From: Pyrrhosoma nymphula
Taxonomy: Eukaryota; Arthropoda; Insecta; Odonata; Coenagrionidae
Direction of reading: 5' to 3'
Length of the DNA: 64,000 nucleotides
Assembly: GCA_963573305.1 (NCBI GenBank)
Contig: OY754338.1
Span: 47,519,531-47,583,530 of the forward strand
The notes under the pieces are model-generated. The model did no database searches and was not told where the DNA came from. It saw nothing but the letters and a program-made list of their open reading frames with translations. Shown here piece after piece: positions 23,420 to 34,350 of this stretch (its first letter is position 1; each line of letters opens with the position of its first letter). Position numbers and translations under genes: made by a program.

Positions 23420-23990
23420 GCAATCACAACAACCTACCTAAGCCTATTTCTCTACGCTGAAGATGTTTTTTTTCGATGGTTTCCTCCCTTTCAGAGAAAT
23501 TTCTTGGGTGCGGGAATTCCTTAGAAGCAGATAGGATCGTTTTCTTCGCGCATCTACCACCCAGACCCGCTGCGCGCGTGCCAGGCTCTCTCGAGGAGGC
23601 GGTGGTGGTTTTACTCTTTCGCGGAGGTTGGAGAATGTGGGTCATCCTCACCCTCTCACTCCTTCCCCCGATCCTCAACTTGTTCTCCCCCTTCTTTCAT
23701 ATTTCACGTACCCCGACCCTTTTTTTATTTTCTACTCGCTATCTCTCTCTACCTTTCCTTAAACCCCCTCCACAAGGAATGAGGCGAAGGCTCACCCTCT
23801 TTTCGCACGGGTAGGTACAACCTCCGCTTGAATTATTCAGCAGGAGAGTGAGGCAGAGAGCCATCGATCTCAGTACTAGTACGTGTACGGCCAACAGTGC
23901 AACCACTTCCTCCACACCGTCGTGTATCTCTCATTGCTCAACCCTCCGTTTCTCTCGGGTTGCAGTGCATGTGACGTCCGGAGGGTGGAG
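23420..23990. promoter_or_regulatory. CpG-rich patch, possible promoter or 5' exon
   Basis: This block is richer in CpG and C/T than its neighbours and open in several frames on both strands (23424-23678 minus, 23476-23814 plus). No initiator, TATA box or exon could be fixed. It may be an unmethylated regulatory patch, but that is inference from composition only. Confidence 0.25.
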
Positions 23991-24048
23991 AATTTCGACA
24001 GAAAAAAAGTTGGGTGTGGCTGTGTAGGGGACACGACTTAGGGTATAG

Positions 24049-24462
24049 CCAAGGACGTAGCCAGGGGGAGTGTCCAAGGGCCCCCTCCCCTCCCCCCCCC
24101 AGAAATTTTGAATTTATTTTGAAAATGTGGTATTAAAGTGAAAGGTTATATGTTTTTTTTAAACTGAGGATGCTGAATAAATTTATTCTTCATTGTGAAA
24201 AACTTTTCAAATAAATACGATTGTAATTAAAATGAAACAAAAAACAGTGGGTTTGGTATTCTTTCAGTAGTTTGAAAAGCTTAAATCTTTAAATATTGGC
24301 TGTTGCACCACAGTCGCAATTACACTCTTAATTTCCCTAACAAAAATTTGCTCCAATTAAAAAAAAAATGTTCATCCACCCCCCCCTTCCTCCCCTCCAC
24401 TTGTGCTCACAATCAGCATGGACTCCCCCCCCCCCGGAAACGAAATCCTGACTACGAAACTG
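24049..24462. mobile_element. hAT-like MITE of about 413 bases
   Basis: The left end CCAAGGACGTAGCCAGG and the right end (minus strand) CAGTTTCGTAGTCAGG form imperfect inverted termini. GGTATAG occurs directly outside each (24042-24048 and 24462-24468, border uncertain by 1-2 bases). Long G/C runs lie just inside the ends, as in the hAT at 3303-4787. The centre is AT-rich and noncoding, so it is non-autonomous. Confidence 0.65.
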
Positions 24463-24789
24463 GTATAGGCATAGCGAAACTTGGTGGCACTCGACAGTGG
24501 AGAGTCTGAGGCCAGTAAAGGTGAATCGTGCTTCGACGAGCAGGCAGAGATACCGAAGTACTTCTGTGTGGGGAACTTGTGAGACCTTCGGCCCCTTTGT
24601 CCCACCTCTCTTACATGTGTTCCTCTCCCTCACGTTTTCCTTTTTGCAACTGAGTGCCATCAACCTTGGCTACACATTATATTACGACGCTACCTTCGCG
24701 TTATGGTGGGATTATAATTAACGTTTCCTGACGTGACGGAACGTATATTATCCTACGGTAGAATGACATAAGCATAACACTTGCGGTTT

Positions 24790-24900
24790 TCGACTAGTTT
24801 CGATGTTCCTGCAAGATTTGAAGATGATGTAGTAACATCGAAACTAGTCGTATTAAATCTTTTATCAGTGGAAAACTGCAGGTGATTCCATTGGGAATTA
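24790..24900 (+). mobile_element. Penelope-like end with hammerhead-like motif
   Basis: Inverted arms of 17 bases, CGACTAGTTTCGATGTT (24797-24813) and AACATCGAAACTAGTCG, enclose TTGAAGATGATGTAGT. The plus strand therefore reads TTGAAGA, a stem GATG...CATC, then GAAAC and TAGTC, a hammerhead core with one change at the first base. The tail matches the insertion at 20448-20700. Confidence 0.6.
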
Positions 24901-24954
24901 ACCGGTTAGAAAAGGATAGTGTTACGCTTACTGTTGCTCGGAATGAAAAAAATG

Positions 24955-25165
24955 AGTGTATGGGCGACATTGAGAGATACTTCTCAGATATTTCGCCAGG
25001 TTAGGGTATCCATGCTGGCCGACGTTTCGATGTCCGACTCGGGCATCTTCTTCAGGACGGTTGAGTATCATCGAAAGTCAGACGTCGAAACTTCAGCCAG
25101 CATGGTGACCCCAACCCGGCGGAATACCCGAAAGGCATTTCTCCACGTCGCTCATGCACACGTTT
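24955..25165. mobile_element. Penelope-like fold-back with hammerhead core
   Basis: Arms of about 80-87 bases (24955-25040 and 25079-25165) are diverged inverted copies, both containing 'ccatgctggc'/'gccagcatgg' and 'gccaggttaggg'/'ccccaacccggc'. On the minus strand from 25055 the sequence is CTGAAGA, stem GATG with loop and CATC, then GAAACGTC. That keeps every conserved base of the CTGANGA and GAAA boxes. The 129-residue frame across it (24919-25308) is a by-product. Confidence 0.7.
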
Positions 25166-26650
25166 ATCTTTCGTTCCAAATATATCTGAACGAAACCCTA
25201 TCCCATTCTAACTGGGTGATTCCAAATGGAACCGTTGTACCTTGCATCATGATAGACATGGCTTATGAGTGTATTGAAAATCTCAGTCCGGACAAAGTCT
25301 CTGGCTAAGGAGAAGAATCTGGCCGGCTTTATATTGACATCGTGGAGTATCCCAAAAACGCTTCCGTCTCTGCCTATTTCAGATCCTCGCGTAGTAGGAT
25401 TCGTGCTTCTTTATTGATTCGTTTTTCTGAATTTCTCGCGTTGCAACTCCGAGTGTAAATGTTGTTTATAAATGGTTTTATTTATTCACGTACGAAAAGA
25501 ACTCAAGACCTAATACTTTGGATAATAAACTACGGTCAACTAAAACAAATTAAAAGCGTTCTGTACAACAAAAAACTGCAGTAAAAAACTACAGAAAAAC
25601 ATTAAATAAACAAAAGTAGCATCTAACATCAAGCACAATAGAATCAAGAAGACGGTGAGAGATTTACGAGAACAGAATTAGGAGGAGGGAGTAGTGTGAT
25701 ATACGCGGGATGAATGGAATGGATCGAATTCTTGGACACTTTTGAACGTAGCATTACCTACATGTACATGGGAGTATGAAGATAAAAGACGGTTGGGAGA
25801 CGTGGGGTATTACAACTTAATATTTAATGTATTCGCTACCCTCGTGAAGTAACCCGTTGAGAATAAAATACTAATAAAATATCCCCATGCAATCACGCTC
25901 TCCTGAGTAAAACTCTAGGCGTGTTCGTGGTTTTTGAAGTTGCAACTTAAAGATGAAGATGAGTTTTGAGGGGTAAACTTACGCATTCTTTCTCGTTATC
26001 GTCCTCACGCTTTTCACACTTACCTCATTTTCATAAAAAATACACTTTCGCCGTCTGTAAGTTCATTGATGCATTCCTTCACCCTTGCGGTGTGAAGGGG
26101 TAACTCCCTTCGAGAAAGTTTTCAAACCCTTTGAAAGTAATTTTCGGCCTCTCCCCGGTTGGGTTCGAAATGAGAAAGAATCAGAAACGTAAAAAACACA
26201 TTTGCGGAAATACTTTTTCGTCGCGTTTAGTTTTTTAACCGTTCTTTATGGTGGGAACCGTAGGATGAGTTTCTCCCATCATGAAAATTCCTCATTTTTC
26301 CTTGTATCCTCTCCCTAGCAAATTATTTTTTCCTCTTATTATTTATTCACGAGGGCTGTCCTACAGTAGGCGTGCTTTTTTATAGAGCGAAGTTATATTG
26401 CATTTAACGGAGTTTTTGGAGTTTTTTAATTAAAGGAACGCGGGCTGCGTCATTGCATTCCCTATCCTAAATTAATATGCTCCGCTCTTCTCCCGAAAGG
26501 AAAAACGTGGGCTCTGGTTTATTTTTCAATCCCAGTTCAGATTTGGTGACGGGAATTAATTTCTCCAACCTACTTCGCCTTTTGTTATTCCCCGATATTA
26601 AAAATGTGTTTTTCATCACCTTTTCTCGTCTGCTTATTTCCTCCGTGTCC
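25166..26650. other. no gene or element recognised
   Basis: Mostly AT-rich DNA. A small hairpin near 26076-26100 (ccttcacccttgcggtgtga) is the only structure noted. Confidence 0.5.
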
Positions 26651-26670
26651 TAAAATTTGGCTGTTTGTGT

Positions 26671-27054
26671 TCATCTTCCTCCCGAATTATTATTGGTCCA
26701 CTCCCTTGAAGATATTCTAACTCTTATTCGCGAATTCAATACAGGGGCCGAATATAGTGGTATCGAAACAAGGCGGCAGTCGCCTGCTATTAGCGTGATG
26801 TTAAGTAGAGGAAGGCTCGTGCGGTTTGCTAAGGAGTGGAGGGGAGAGGACAGCATATGGTATGCAAAGGTGCCAACATGACTACATTTTGCTTGAGAGG
26901 GGGTGAAAGTGTCAGGTACCCGTGTGACGGCAACATTCACGATCCAAAAAAATTTGGAAAAAACACGCCGTTTGCAGCCAATCGAGGGAAGCCCATCTAA
27001 AACATTGAATAAAGATCCATGTAGAGCTAGATATTTGATTGGCATATTAGGCAT
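26671..27054 (-). CDS. unsupported long frame, unknown
   Basis: A 127-residue minus frame with even composition and eight or so cysteines and histidines in no recognisable spacing. The opposite strand is also partly open (26657-26881). I recognise no domain, signal peptide or repeat. It could be an old single exon, a relic of an unknown element or chance. Confidence 0.15.
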   Translation of the reverse strand: MPNMPIKYLALHGSLFNVLDGLPSIGCKRRVFSKFFWIVNVAVTRVPDTFTPSQAKCSHVGTFAYHMLSSPLHSLANRTSLPLLNITLIAGDCRLVSIPLYSAPVLNSRIRVRISSREWTNNNSGGR

Positions 27055-27747
27055 TTTGAATTTGGCAATGAAGGTTTGCGACCTTTGGAATCCTGGTTGT
27101 CAAATGACCTAAGAGGTTTTAATTTGGCTGGAATATAGGTCGTGGCCGAAAACCGACCGATAAATTGTAAAATCTGCAAATAACGATTTAAAAGGCGTTG
27201 CTTCTACCCCATTTTTTTTACTTTAATTTCAATAAGAAAAGCATTGACTTCATGGCAGGTTTTTTTTATTTTTAAAAATTACATTGACACGATATTGGGT
27301 TTGAAAATTTTTCTCATGGCTGGCGGAAAGAATGCAAAACTGTTAGTATAAATGTGCATATGTAGCATAGCAACATATGTGAAATAGGTGGTTGAAGGTA
27401 GGTGGAAAGCATGTGAATTGGAGGAATTCGTAGACTGTACGCTTCGATACAATTACTCCTTTCCATATTGGAAACTAAAAATTACACTTTGTAATGGTCC
27501 ACTAAATTTATTTATTTCTAACGACCCGGGTTTCATAACGCATTGACATCTTAAGGAACATTGATCATTTTTACATCCATATACATACAGAAATCCTGGT
27601 GCTTAGCGGTAAGAGGGGAAGTGAGGGGGATACTTTCTTTTGAACCACTTACCCAATAGTAACTATACGGATCATAATATTAGTTTTAATTTTACATTAA
27701 AATACATGTCATACTGTTAGCTAAAGCGTCACGAAATGACCGAATTT

Positions 27748-27836
27748 AAAACAAATAGACGTCATGAAACGGGAAAATAAAAGTCATGAAATTCATAGAA
27801 TAAAGGTCATGAAATGGAAAAATAAAAGTCATAAAC
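27748..27836. repeat. short tandem repeat
   Basis: About three copies of a 25-30-base unit built on 'ataaaagtcatgaaa' (for example 'ggaaaataaaagtcatgaaa'). Noncoding. Confidence 0.7.
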
Positions 27837-29080
27837 GTCCCGTCTCTGATGATTATATAATGACAAATCCCTCCATGAACTGGCAGTATTTCTTGTGAGG
27901 GCGGATCTATTCTTTCTGGGACAGACAACCCTCTTGTAATGCTTCTCTAGTAACATAGCCCCTCATCAAGTTCGATTTCACGCTCAATTTAAACCTGCTC
28001 CTCCATTTTCCGTATACCCACACCCTTCGATAAATCCTCCCCATCCGTCTTTTTGGCCGGTGGCCACCGGAGGAACGAGCATGCCCTCTCCGTTTAATTC
28101 CGCCGGCTCTCCCCAAGACCCTGAGGCGTTATTTTTGCTTGCATCCCACCATGAGAGGGTGCCACGTGACATCAAAGGATGGAGAGACCGCTTGAACATC
28201 TTCCGACCCTTAACCCTGCGGCGTTCCCATCCCGTTCTCCATCCGCAAACAGTGCGTGCCTTTTGATGTGCCGTCCCTTGTCTCACGGAAACCTTATGCC
28301 CACTCGATGTGACTCAGCTACGGGCGTGTCTGCTTTACTTTCATCTCCAGTAGTCGGTGAAGATTGGTCGGAAGTACTTACATCCTGTTGGTCGTCTACA
28401 AGGTGGTTGGAATATAGTACTAAAGCCGCCATTTAGGAGATTTCTTGCGGTCGAAAGTCCGCCGTCTTGGTTTGTAATGTTTTGCCAAATTGAAGTGGAT
28501 ATTCTATTCTTCGAACGTACTTTTAGATGCTTTCATATAGCTCTCGCAAAAGTTCCTGGCGCTGCTTAGTGAAATATTTTGGGACATGAGCTACGGAGCT
28601 TTCAAAATGCTGCGAAATAGAAGAGGAAGCGTTTTAGCGTGGAGGGTCAGTCAGAAAGCACTTATAATTGCTTCCAACACAAGCGATTCGAGAATTGGGG
28701 GATGAATCACCCTTATCTGCCATCCCGTTTCGACTCGTTTTACAATGGGACCTCGAGATAGGATCCCTGGGAAATTCATAGCGATGGGTGATTTTAACCA
28801 CTTGCCTTGCATGTTTGTTCCTCGTGCCTTTATCGCGAAATAGTTTGGTTCCCCTGCCTCACTCTCTCGTTTCCTCCCTCTCTTCCCCTCTATCGTTACC
28901 CTTCACCCCCTCCACTTCAACCTTCCCTCTTTCCCATGCGCCAAAAACTTTCGCGGGAGCTATACATTCCCATCATGCCGTTCCCTCTCGGGAGAGGCAT
29001 AGTCCAGAAAGCTAGGCTAATTTACAGCGTTAGACCTAGAAAATTGGCTTCGATTCTAATTATCTCCCCCACTACCCTTT
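27837..29080. other. no gene recognised; GC-richer than neighbours
   Basis: Several overlapping frames on both strands (27907-28436) and a serine/proline-rich frame (28807-29199) are explained by composition. No motif is visible. Confidence 0.45.
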
Positions 29081-29083
29081 CCT

Positions 29084-29215
29084 TCCAAACTTCAATTGCT
29101 TTTGTCACATTCATGCATCGCTTAATACATGCCCTCTTGATCTTAAGCCTCCCAATATTCCTCCACTTAAAGTCTCTCTTACATCATATTCACCCATGAC
29201 CTCCTCAGTCTAACA
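29084..29215 (-). pseudogene. LINE ORF2 C-terminal scrap
   Basis: The minus strand encodes RLKIKRACIKRCMNVTKAIE and then VWK, the same LINE C-terminus as at 7800-7975 (CMN.TEA.EV.KDRA). It is truncated just before the KDRA motif. Confidence 0.7.
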
Positions 29216-29729
29216 GCATAACTTTAAGCATAAAATAATGTGCTACATCAACCATTTAATCGAATTTCATGCGAGAATACCGAAACTTAGTGTCCGCAAT
29301 ACACTATTGTCACGCCAGAAAGTCCATAAAATCATTGAAAATAATCTGTCTCAACAATTTGCATCAGGTTACATCTAGTGCAATGCTTGAGACCAGCAGC
29401 GCCCTCGCCAGGCACATATTTCAAACTCATTGATCGTCTTTCTTCATATAATAATAGATTTGACCTACACCATGTATTAAACTACCTGGCTCTGGTAAAC
29501 CTTCGTGCTCCAGCTGTGGAGTAATTTCTATTGCCCAAGGTGACAATTAAACTCAATTTTGTCATTAAATTCGTCTGCTGCCGTTCACTCCCGAAACTTA
29601 GAATGAAAAGATTAAAATATTGACACTCTACGATCGGAATACAGTTAACTGGAATGTTTTTGCTCTTAATCCTTGGGGGATAATTATGGTGAGATTTTAG
29701 GTGGTTAATTTTCTTTTAATTGGATCCTC

Positions 29730-30160
29730 ATCAAGATTCAAAGCAGTGATACCTCCGCCGCCGGCACGAGAGGTCGTCAGTAAATCACTGCGGGGGAGCG
29801 AAGGGTTGATTCGCTATCAGCCCCGCGCCTTGTGAGGGCCCGTGGATTGCCTCGCCCGGAACGGCGCTAATATTTCTTCAGAGCGGCCGGGAGTTAAATA
29901 ATCGGGCAATTAGTTCAAAGTCCAATTTGATTCTTTCCGCTGTCGATAATGGGATCTATTTTCTCTCTCCCACGTCTCGCCTTGACCTTCCGCGAAAGTT
30001 ATCGCCGCTCCGCTAACGAGATGCCTACCTGCTTGGGAACGCCTTCTTCCTTCCTTCCGACGCCGTTCTAATTTAACTTCTGCCGCCAGCCTGCAAGGAT
30101 TCCCTATTTTTTCCCATTCTTCCACTCCTACAACCTGGAAGTTGGTCATGTGATGGACAC
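29730..30160. promoter_or_regulatory. CpG-rich patch
   Basis: CpG and GC content rise sharply (for example 'cctccgccgccggcacgaga', 'cggccgggagttaaataatc'). There is no convincing frame. Composition alone suggests a possible conserved noncoding or regulatory block. Confidence 0.25.
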
Positions 30161-30849
30161 GCTTCGTGTCGACCGTGGACTAAGTTTGGTGGCGTCTGGT
30201 GCAGGAATATAAAACTTTTTTTTCGTTAAAAATTATCCATCAAATACGGCTTCTCTTCGAAAGCTGTTCTTTTTATGTTAGCTTTGAAAACACTATATTT
30301 TGTGAATTATTATCCGTTCGCATTATCACTAGTGCAGGGGCTTCCAACCAGTGGGGAATTGAGGGGAGTTTAGGGGTCGTTGGGACCACTATTCAGCCAA
30401 ATTTGATGTTCTGTAGATTATCAAAAAGTATACTATTTTAGTTAGTTTTAATTTATTCTGTGGCGTTCAATAAATCTTATGGAATGCTAATGCCAAATAT
30501 TAAAATCAATTGTTATACATGCGCATTATTTTCATTTGCGGAGTAAATATATTATTTTATAATTTATATTGGGAAAGGGGAATGATATCCTGAAGACTAT
30601 ATGATTTATAGGGAAATTGAGCAAAAAAGGTTGAAATGCACTGCATTGTTGGTAGTATAACGATTAGAATTGTGAGTGTGATCGGTTTAGTTTGAGGTTA
30701 AGTCTGTTTTAATTTTTTATAGACCGCAGAATAATACCTCCGCTCGTGATTTCTCTCTTAAACAGGATATTACCCTATTAATGATCCGTCTTACATGTTG
30801 TCTACTGGAAAAAATCTACTGGTATTTCGTAAGCCAAAATAATAATTCT

Positions 30850-30893
30850 GGCGGATCTAGCAACCCCCCCCCCCTTTTTGGCTACCTTTGGGA
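30850..30893. mobile_element. hAT-like terminal fragment
   Basis: 'ctggcggatctagcaaccc' followed by a long C-run resembles the CAG.GGCGTA...(C)n termini at 3303, 4787 and 24049. No partner end was found nearby, so it would be a solo relic. Confidence 0.35.
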
Positions 30894-30899
30894 AGGATG

Positions 30900-33050
30900 A
30901 CTGGTTCTGACCGCGCTTGAGGGAGTACAGCTTCATCGGAAAGACTTCTATTCAAGAGTTTTCTATTATTTACCCCGACCAAAACTTGGAATCGGCCTTC
31001 AGAGAGGTTCCATAGGGTGGTTAATTTTCTTTTTCCTTTTACCAGCGCGGACGAACCCGATTACAGGTCGTTTTATATCGTCCATTTCCCTTCCCGAGCG
31101 TTCCGAGACGATCTGAAGTGGTCTATTCGTGCATGGAATTACTTCGGTTCCTCACTTGTTGGAACGGTTCGAGTACTGGATGAACGGGTGCAATTGATCG
31201 TCCGATTGAATTACCTAAGATCAGCTCCATTTCTTCGATAAGTTCGTGTAGGCAGTTATAACGTTAAAGGCGTTTAAAAGAGTCACACGAATCGAATCGA
31301 TTTATTTTTTTGCATGTGTTGGTGATGGAATAATAACCAGAACGAGAATATATATTAGCCATTGCGAGATTTCATGTGAAACTGTTTTCTGGAAACTGTA
31401 AATATACGCCAAGAATACCAAAACTGTTGTTTCAAGTAAGAAATGGCAGACTGGAAACTATTGCATTGCTGGGAATTGTCAAGTTAAGGAAAGTAAAACT
31501 TCTTTTGAATATAAAGTAGGATAACTTTAGATGTGCGATGAGGTTAAAAGTTAAAGGAAGATGATACCTAGCCTAGGAAACTCTCTATCAGAAACATAAG
31601 ATACAAAAAAAATTTAATTTGGAAGTAAGGAAGAACTTATGTTTACTGTACGCTGTTATATGGTTATAATAGTTGGCGGGAGTTACAAATTCTTAGAAGT
31701 TGGAAAAAAATGAAGGCTAATATTCAAGTTATGAAGGCGTTATAAGAAAACTTGAAGTTCATAAATATGATGGGACGAAGAAATGCAAAATTTATTGGCT
31801 ACTTGAATATAAACAGTACATGTTTTGAGAACATAACTTTAGGTAAAGTCATTAGTCGGAAAGAGAAAAAAAGATCAGAAAAAATTATTTAGATATTTGC
31901 ATTTATTTATTTATTTATGTATTTATTTATTTATAGTACTTGCTTACATTATTTTTCGCGATGGAAGTTATTTTAGGAGGCATGATGAAAAGAATAATAA
32001 GGTAATTGATAATGAAAGATAATGTAACGAAGCAAAGGGACTATTGCGGCAGTGACAACGCGTAGCCTTTGAAACATATTGATGACAATGATGATGTTAA
32101 CCGCTCTTTTATATCCTCAGCCTGTCGGTGATGAACTATTGGCATTACCATATAGAGGTTAAGTAGTTTTGATTAGTAAGATAACTAGTTTAGGTTGTGC
32201 TAGTTTTCTGTATATAACTTCTTGGCATCCCGATGGTCCAATGGTAATCCTGTGAATCTGTATTTATGCTTTGCGCTATACTCCCTTATACTTATCTATT
32301 TAGTTTTATTTCTTCGTTTCCTCAGATCATTCTATTAGTAAAATCTCCACGTATTTTGTGTCTATCCTAATATGATACGAATCTGATTTCCCTTCATACC
32401 TTTGGTAAAACGTACCGCAGAATATGTTCGATGAGTAGATAAAGTGCTTCATTTTTCTTCTACTGGACCTTCAATGCTAGCGGTACTTTTTCTCCGTCAA
32501 CAAGCTTTTACGGCGTCGTTTGTTGCCTAGTTATTGATCTATTTTGATTTTTCTTTGGAAAAATAACGGTCTCTTTAAGAGGGGCTTTGATTTCATGGAA
32601 AACTTAGGAGGAAGAAGGTATCAAAAGATAGAAAATACGCGGAGAAGTACAGTTACTCCGTGGCGTTATAGTGATTGATATAATGGCCCTGTCTGTTGAA
32701 GCTACCTCCTGGCTATATTGATGGCCAACTCCATAAACGATCTTTTCCTTGCATTCTTTCAGTTGCACCGTAAAACTTTTCCCAGGCATTTCTCTTTTAT
32801 TATTTATCTATTTCCCCTCCTCCTGGTGTTCTGTGATTTATCATGGTGACCGCTGAAGTTACGTGGCGTGCATAAATGTGGATGGGTATGGTTGAGCATC
32901 GCATTTTCGAGGTTGTGAATGGCAGAACATGTTTTCATGGGATAAATTACTATTCTTTCGCCCAAAACTCCTCAGACAGCGGAATAATAATGGTTATCTC
33001 CTTCTAGGAATTGAGTTATCACCGCAATTCACTATTGTCATTATTATTGG
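30900..33050. other. no gene recognised; ATTT microsatellite at 31902-31936
   Basis: AT-rich sequence. An (ATTT)n tract interrupted once lies at about 31902-31936. Frames are short. Confidence 0.55.
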
Positions 33051-33059
33051 TACTCTACC

Positions 33060-33780
33060 GAATAAAGTTAGGCTTGAATGAACTTTTAAATGGAATCGAG
33101 TCCGGCGATGCTTTGTGAAAAAGTGAAATACTGAAAGAAAACTTAAACGATGTATTTTTCACACAATTTATGAAAATACTTAACCCTACCGGTTTCAACA
33201 CTCTCGTGGGTACTCGGACATTCTCACATTGGCGAGCCCATACAAATTCATTCACGAAGAGTGTGGGAAGGTTCTGCAGCAGTGGTTTGGGTAGCTTAGA
33301 GGGTATGATTAAGTAGGAATAAGGAACGTGTTGAATGTCAGGATGATGGAGGAATGCTTTTTAACGGCGGGATAGGTGCATGATAAAATGGGGACAAATT
33401 AAATGTTACAATTCCGTTTAACAATTTCGGTCCCAAAGCCTTAGATGATGTAATCTCGAAGTTTTCTTTAAAAGATCCAGCGTAGTAACTTTGTCATGAA
33501 CATTTAAATTCTCTACTCTAAAATAAGACATATGGTTAAAATCAGAGAAATGAGATGTAAAAACTGTCTTGTTATCACCATGAATAAAACAATTAAAATG
33601 CTCCTTTGTCCTTATGTTAAAACTTCTACCAGTCTGTATCATATAAAAAAATTGCAGTCCTGAGTACCACATCTTAACATATACACTCCACTTTTGTCTA
33701 CAGGATTAAAAATGCCTTTAGAATTAAAAAGTAAATTTCCAATTGTCATTCTGAAATAAAAACAAACTTTAAATTTACAT
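33060..33780 (-). pseudogene. Penelope-like element, GIY-YIG part and 3' end
   Basis: On the minus strand about 33760-33418 encodes SGVYMLRCGTQDCNFFYM then TGRSFNIRTKEHFN, a GIY-YIG endonuclease core with GVY and the TGRSF...R..EH helix. In autonomous Penelope-like retroelements this domain follows the reverse transcriptase and cuts target DNA. RT is absent here. Downstream (33240-33140, minus) is GAGTACCCACGAGAGTGTTG followed by AAACCGG, a hammerhead-like terminus with stem CAC-GAGA-GTG. 'aaaacttaaa...tttttcacacaattta' at 33139 recurs at 34796, possibly a second terminal repeat. Confidence 0.75.
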
Positions 33781-33960
33781 TGCGAAAATTATGACAAAGG
33801 TGCAAAGCTGGATATTTTAGAAAAATTCTAGATTATATCATCATCTAAGGCTTTCGGACTGAAATTGTTTAGTGAAATTGTGAAAATATCCATGTTTTTA
33901 GCAACCCTAATTTTTATTCCTTACAAATGCATTTTGTCTCTAAGTGTGACCTATCCGTCC
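33781..33960 (+). pseudogene. second Penelope-like C-terminal scrap, opposite orientation
   Basis: The plus strand at 33790-33880 encodes YDKGAKLDILEKF and SSSKAFGLKLFSEIV, homologous to the C-terminal tail of the GIY-YIG frame on the other strand (HDKVTTLDLLKK) and to the locus at 37440-37530 (KLDFIENFEIM, KHFGHDLLNDL). The two fragments are therefore inverted copies meeting near 33780. Confidence 0.65.
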
Positions 33961-33964
33961 GGAC

Positions 33965-34255
33965 CATGTCTTCCTAATAGTGCTCCATAATGGTTATCTG
34001 CTCTTCTATTCTTCTTTTCACTTCTTCGTTTCTAATCTTATCCGTCCATTTAATCCTCAGCATCAGCCTCCAGCACCAGGTGTCGAAATCCTCTATTCTC
34101 TGCTTCCTTCCAGATTTCCAATAGTCCTCGTCTCTGATCCATATAGCGCAACATTCCACAGAAATGTTTTTGCTGGAAATATTTACGTCCTTTACATTTC
34201 ATTCTTCAGCTGGGCATATTGCCTCTTTAGTACTTCTCAATAACCTATCCTTCTT
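33965..34255 (-). pseudogene. LINE RT thumb fragment
   Basis: The minus strand encodes FLWNVALYGSETRT, then in another frame DTWCWRLMLRIKWTDKIRNE. This matches the conserved end of the reverse transcriptase and thumb of a LINE (VWSVALYGAETWT...MWCWRRMLKI.WTD...NEE). Frameshifts separate the pieces, so it is inactive. Confidence 0.8.
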
Positions 34256-34271
34256 CTCCATCTTCACCGCT

Positions 34272-34350
34272 TACCGTACTTTCTCCATTTCACTGCTGCG
34301 TTTTGATCTGTAATCGAACCTGAGACTTCAGGCTTGCGGAAAGTAGCCCA
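34272..34350 (-). mobile_element. possible tRNA-derived SINE head
   Basis: The minus strand has CAGGTTCGATTACAG, a B-box-like motif, preceded at tRNA-like distance by CCGCAGAGAATGGGC. The A box is poor. It could be chance. Confidence 0.3.

Noticed and set aside
24919..25308. 129-residue plus frame as a gene
   Set aside because: It runs through both arms of the fold-back repeat, and its peptide shows no domain.
27748..27836. CRISPR-like direct repeats
   Set aside because: Three imperfect copies without unique spacers in an arthropod-type genome. It is a simple tandem repeat.
28807..29199. 130-residue plus frame
   Set aside because: Serine/proline/leucine-rich by composition, and its end is antisense to a LINE C-terminus.
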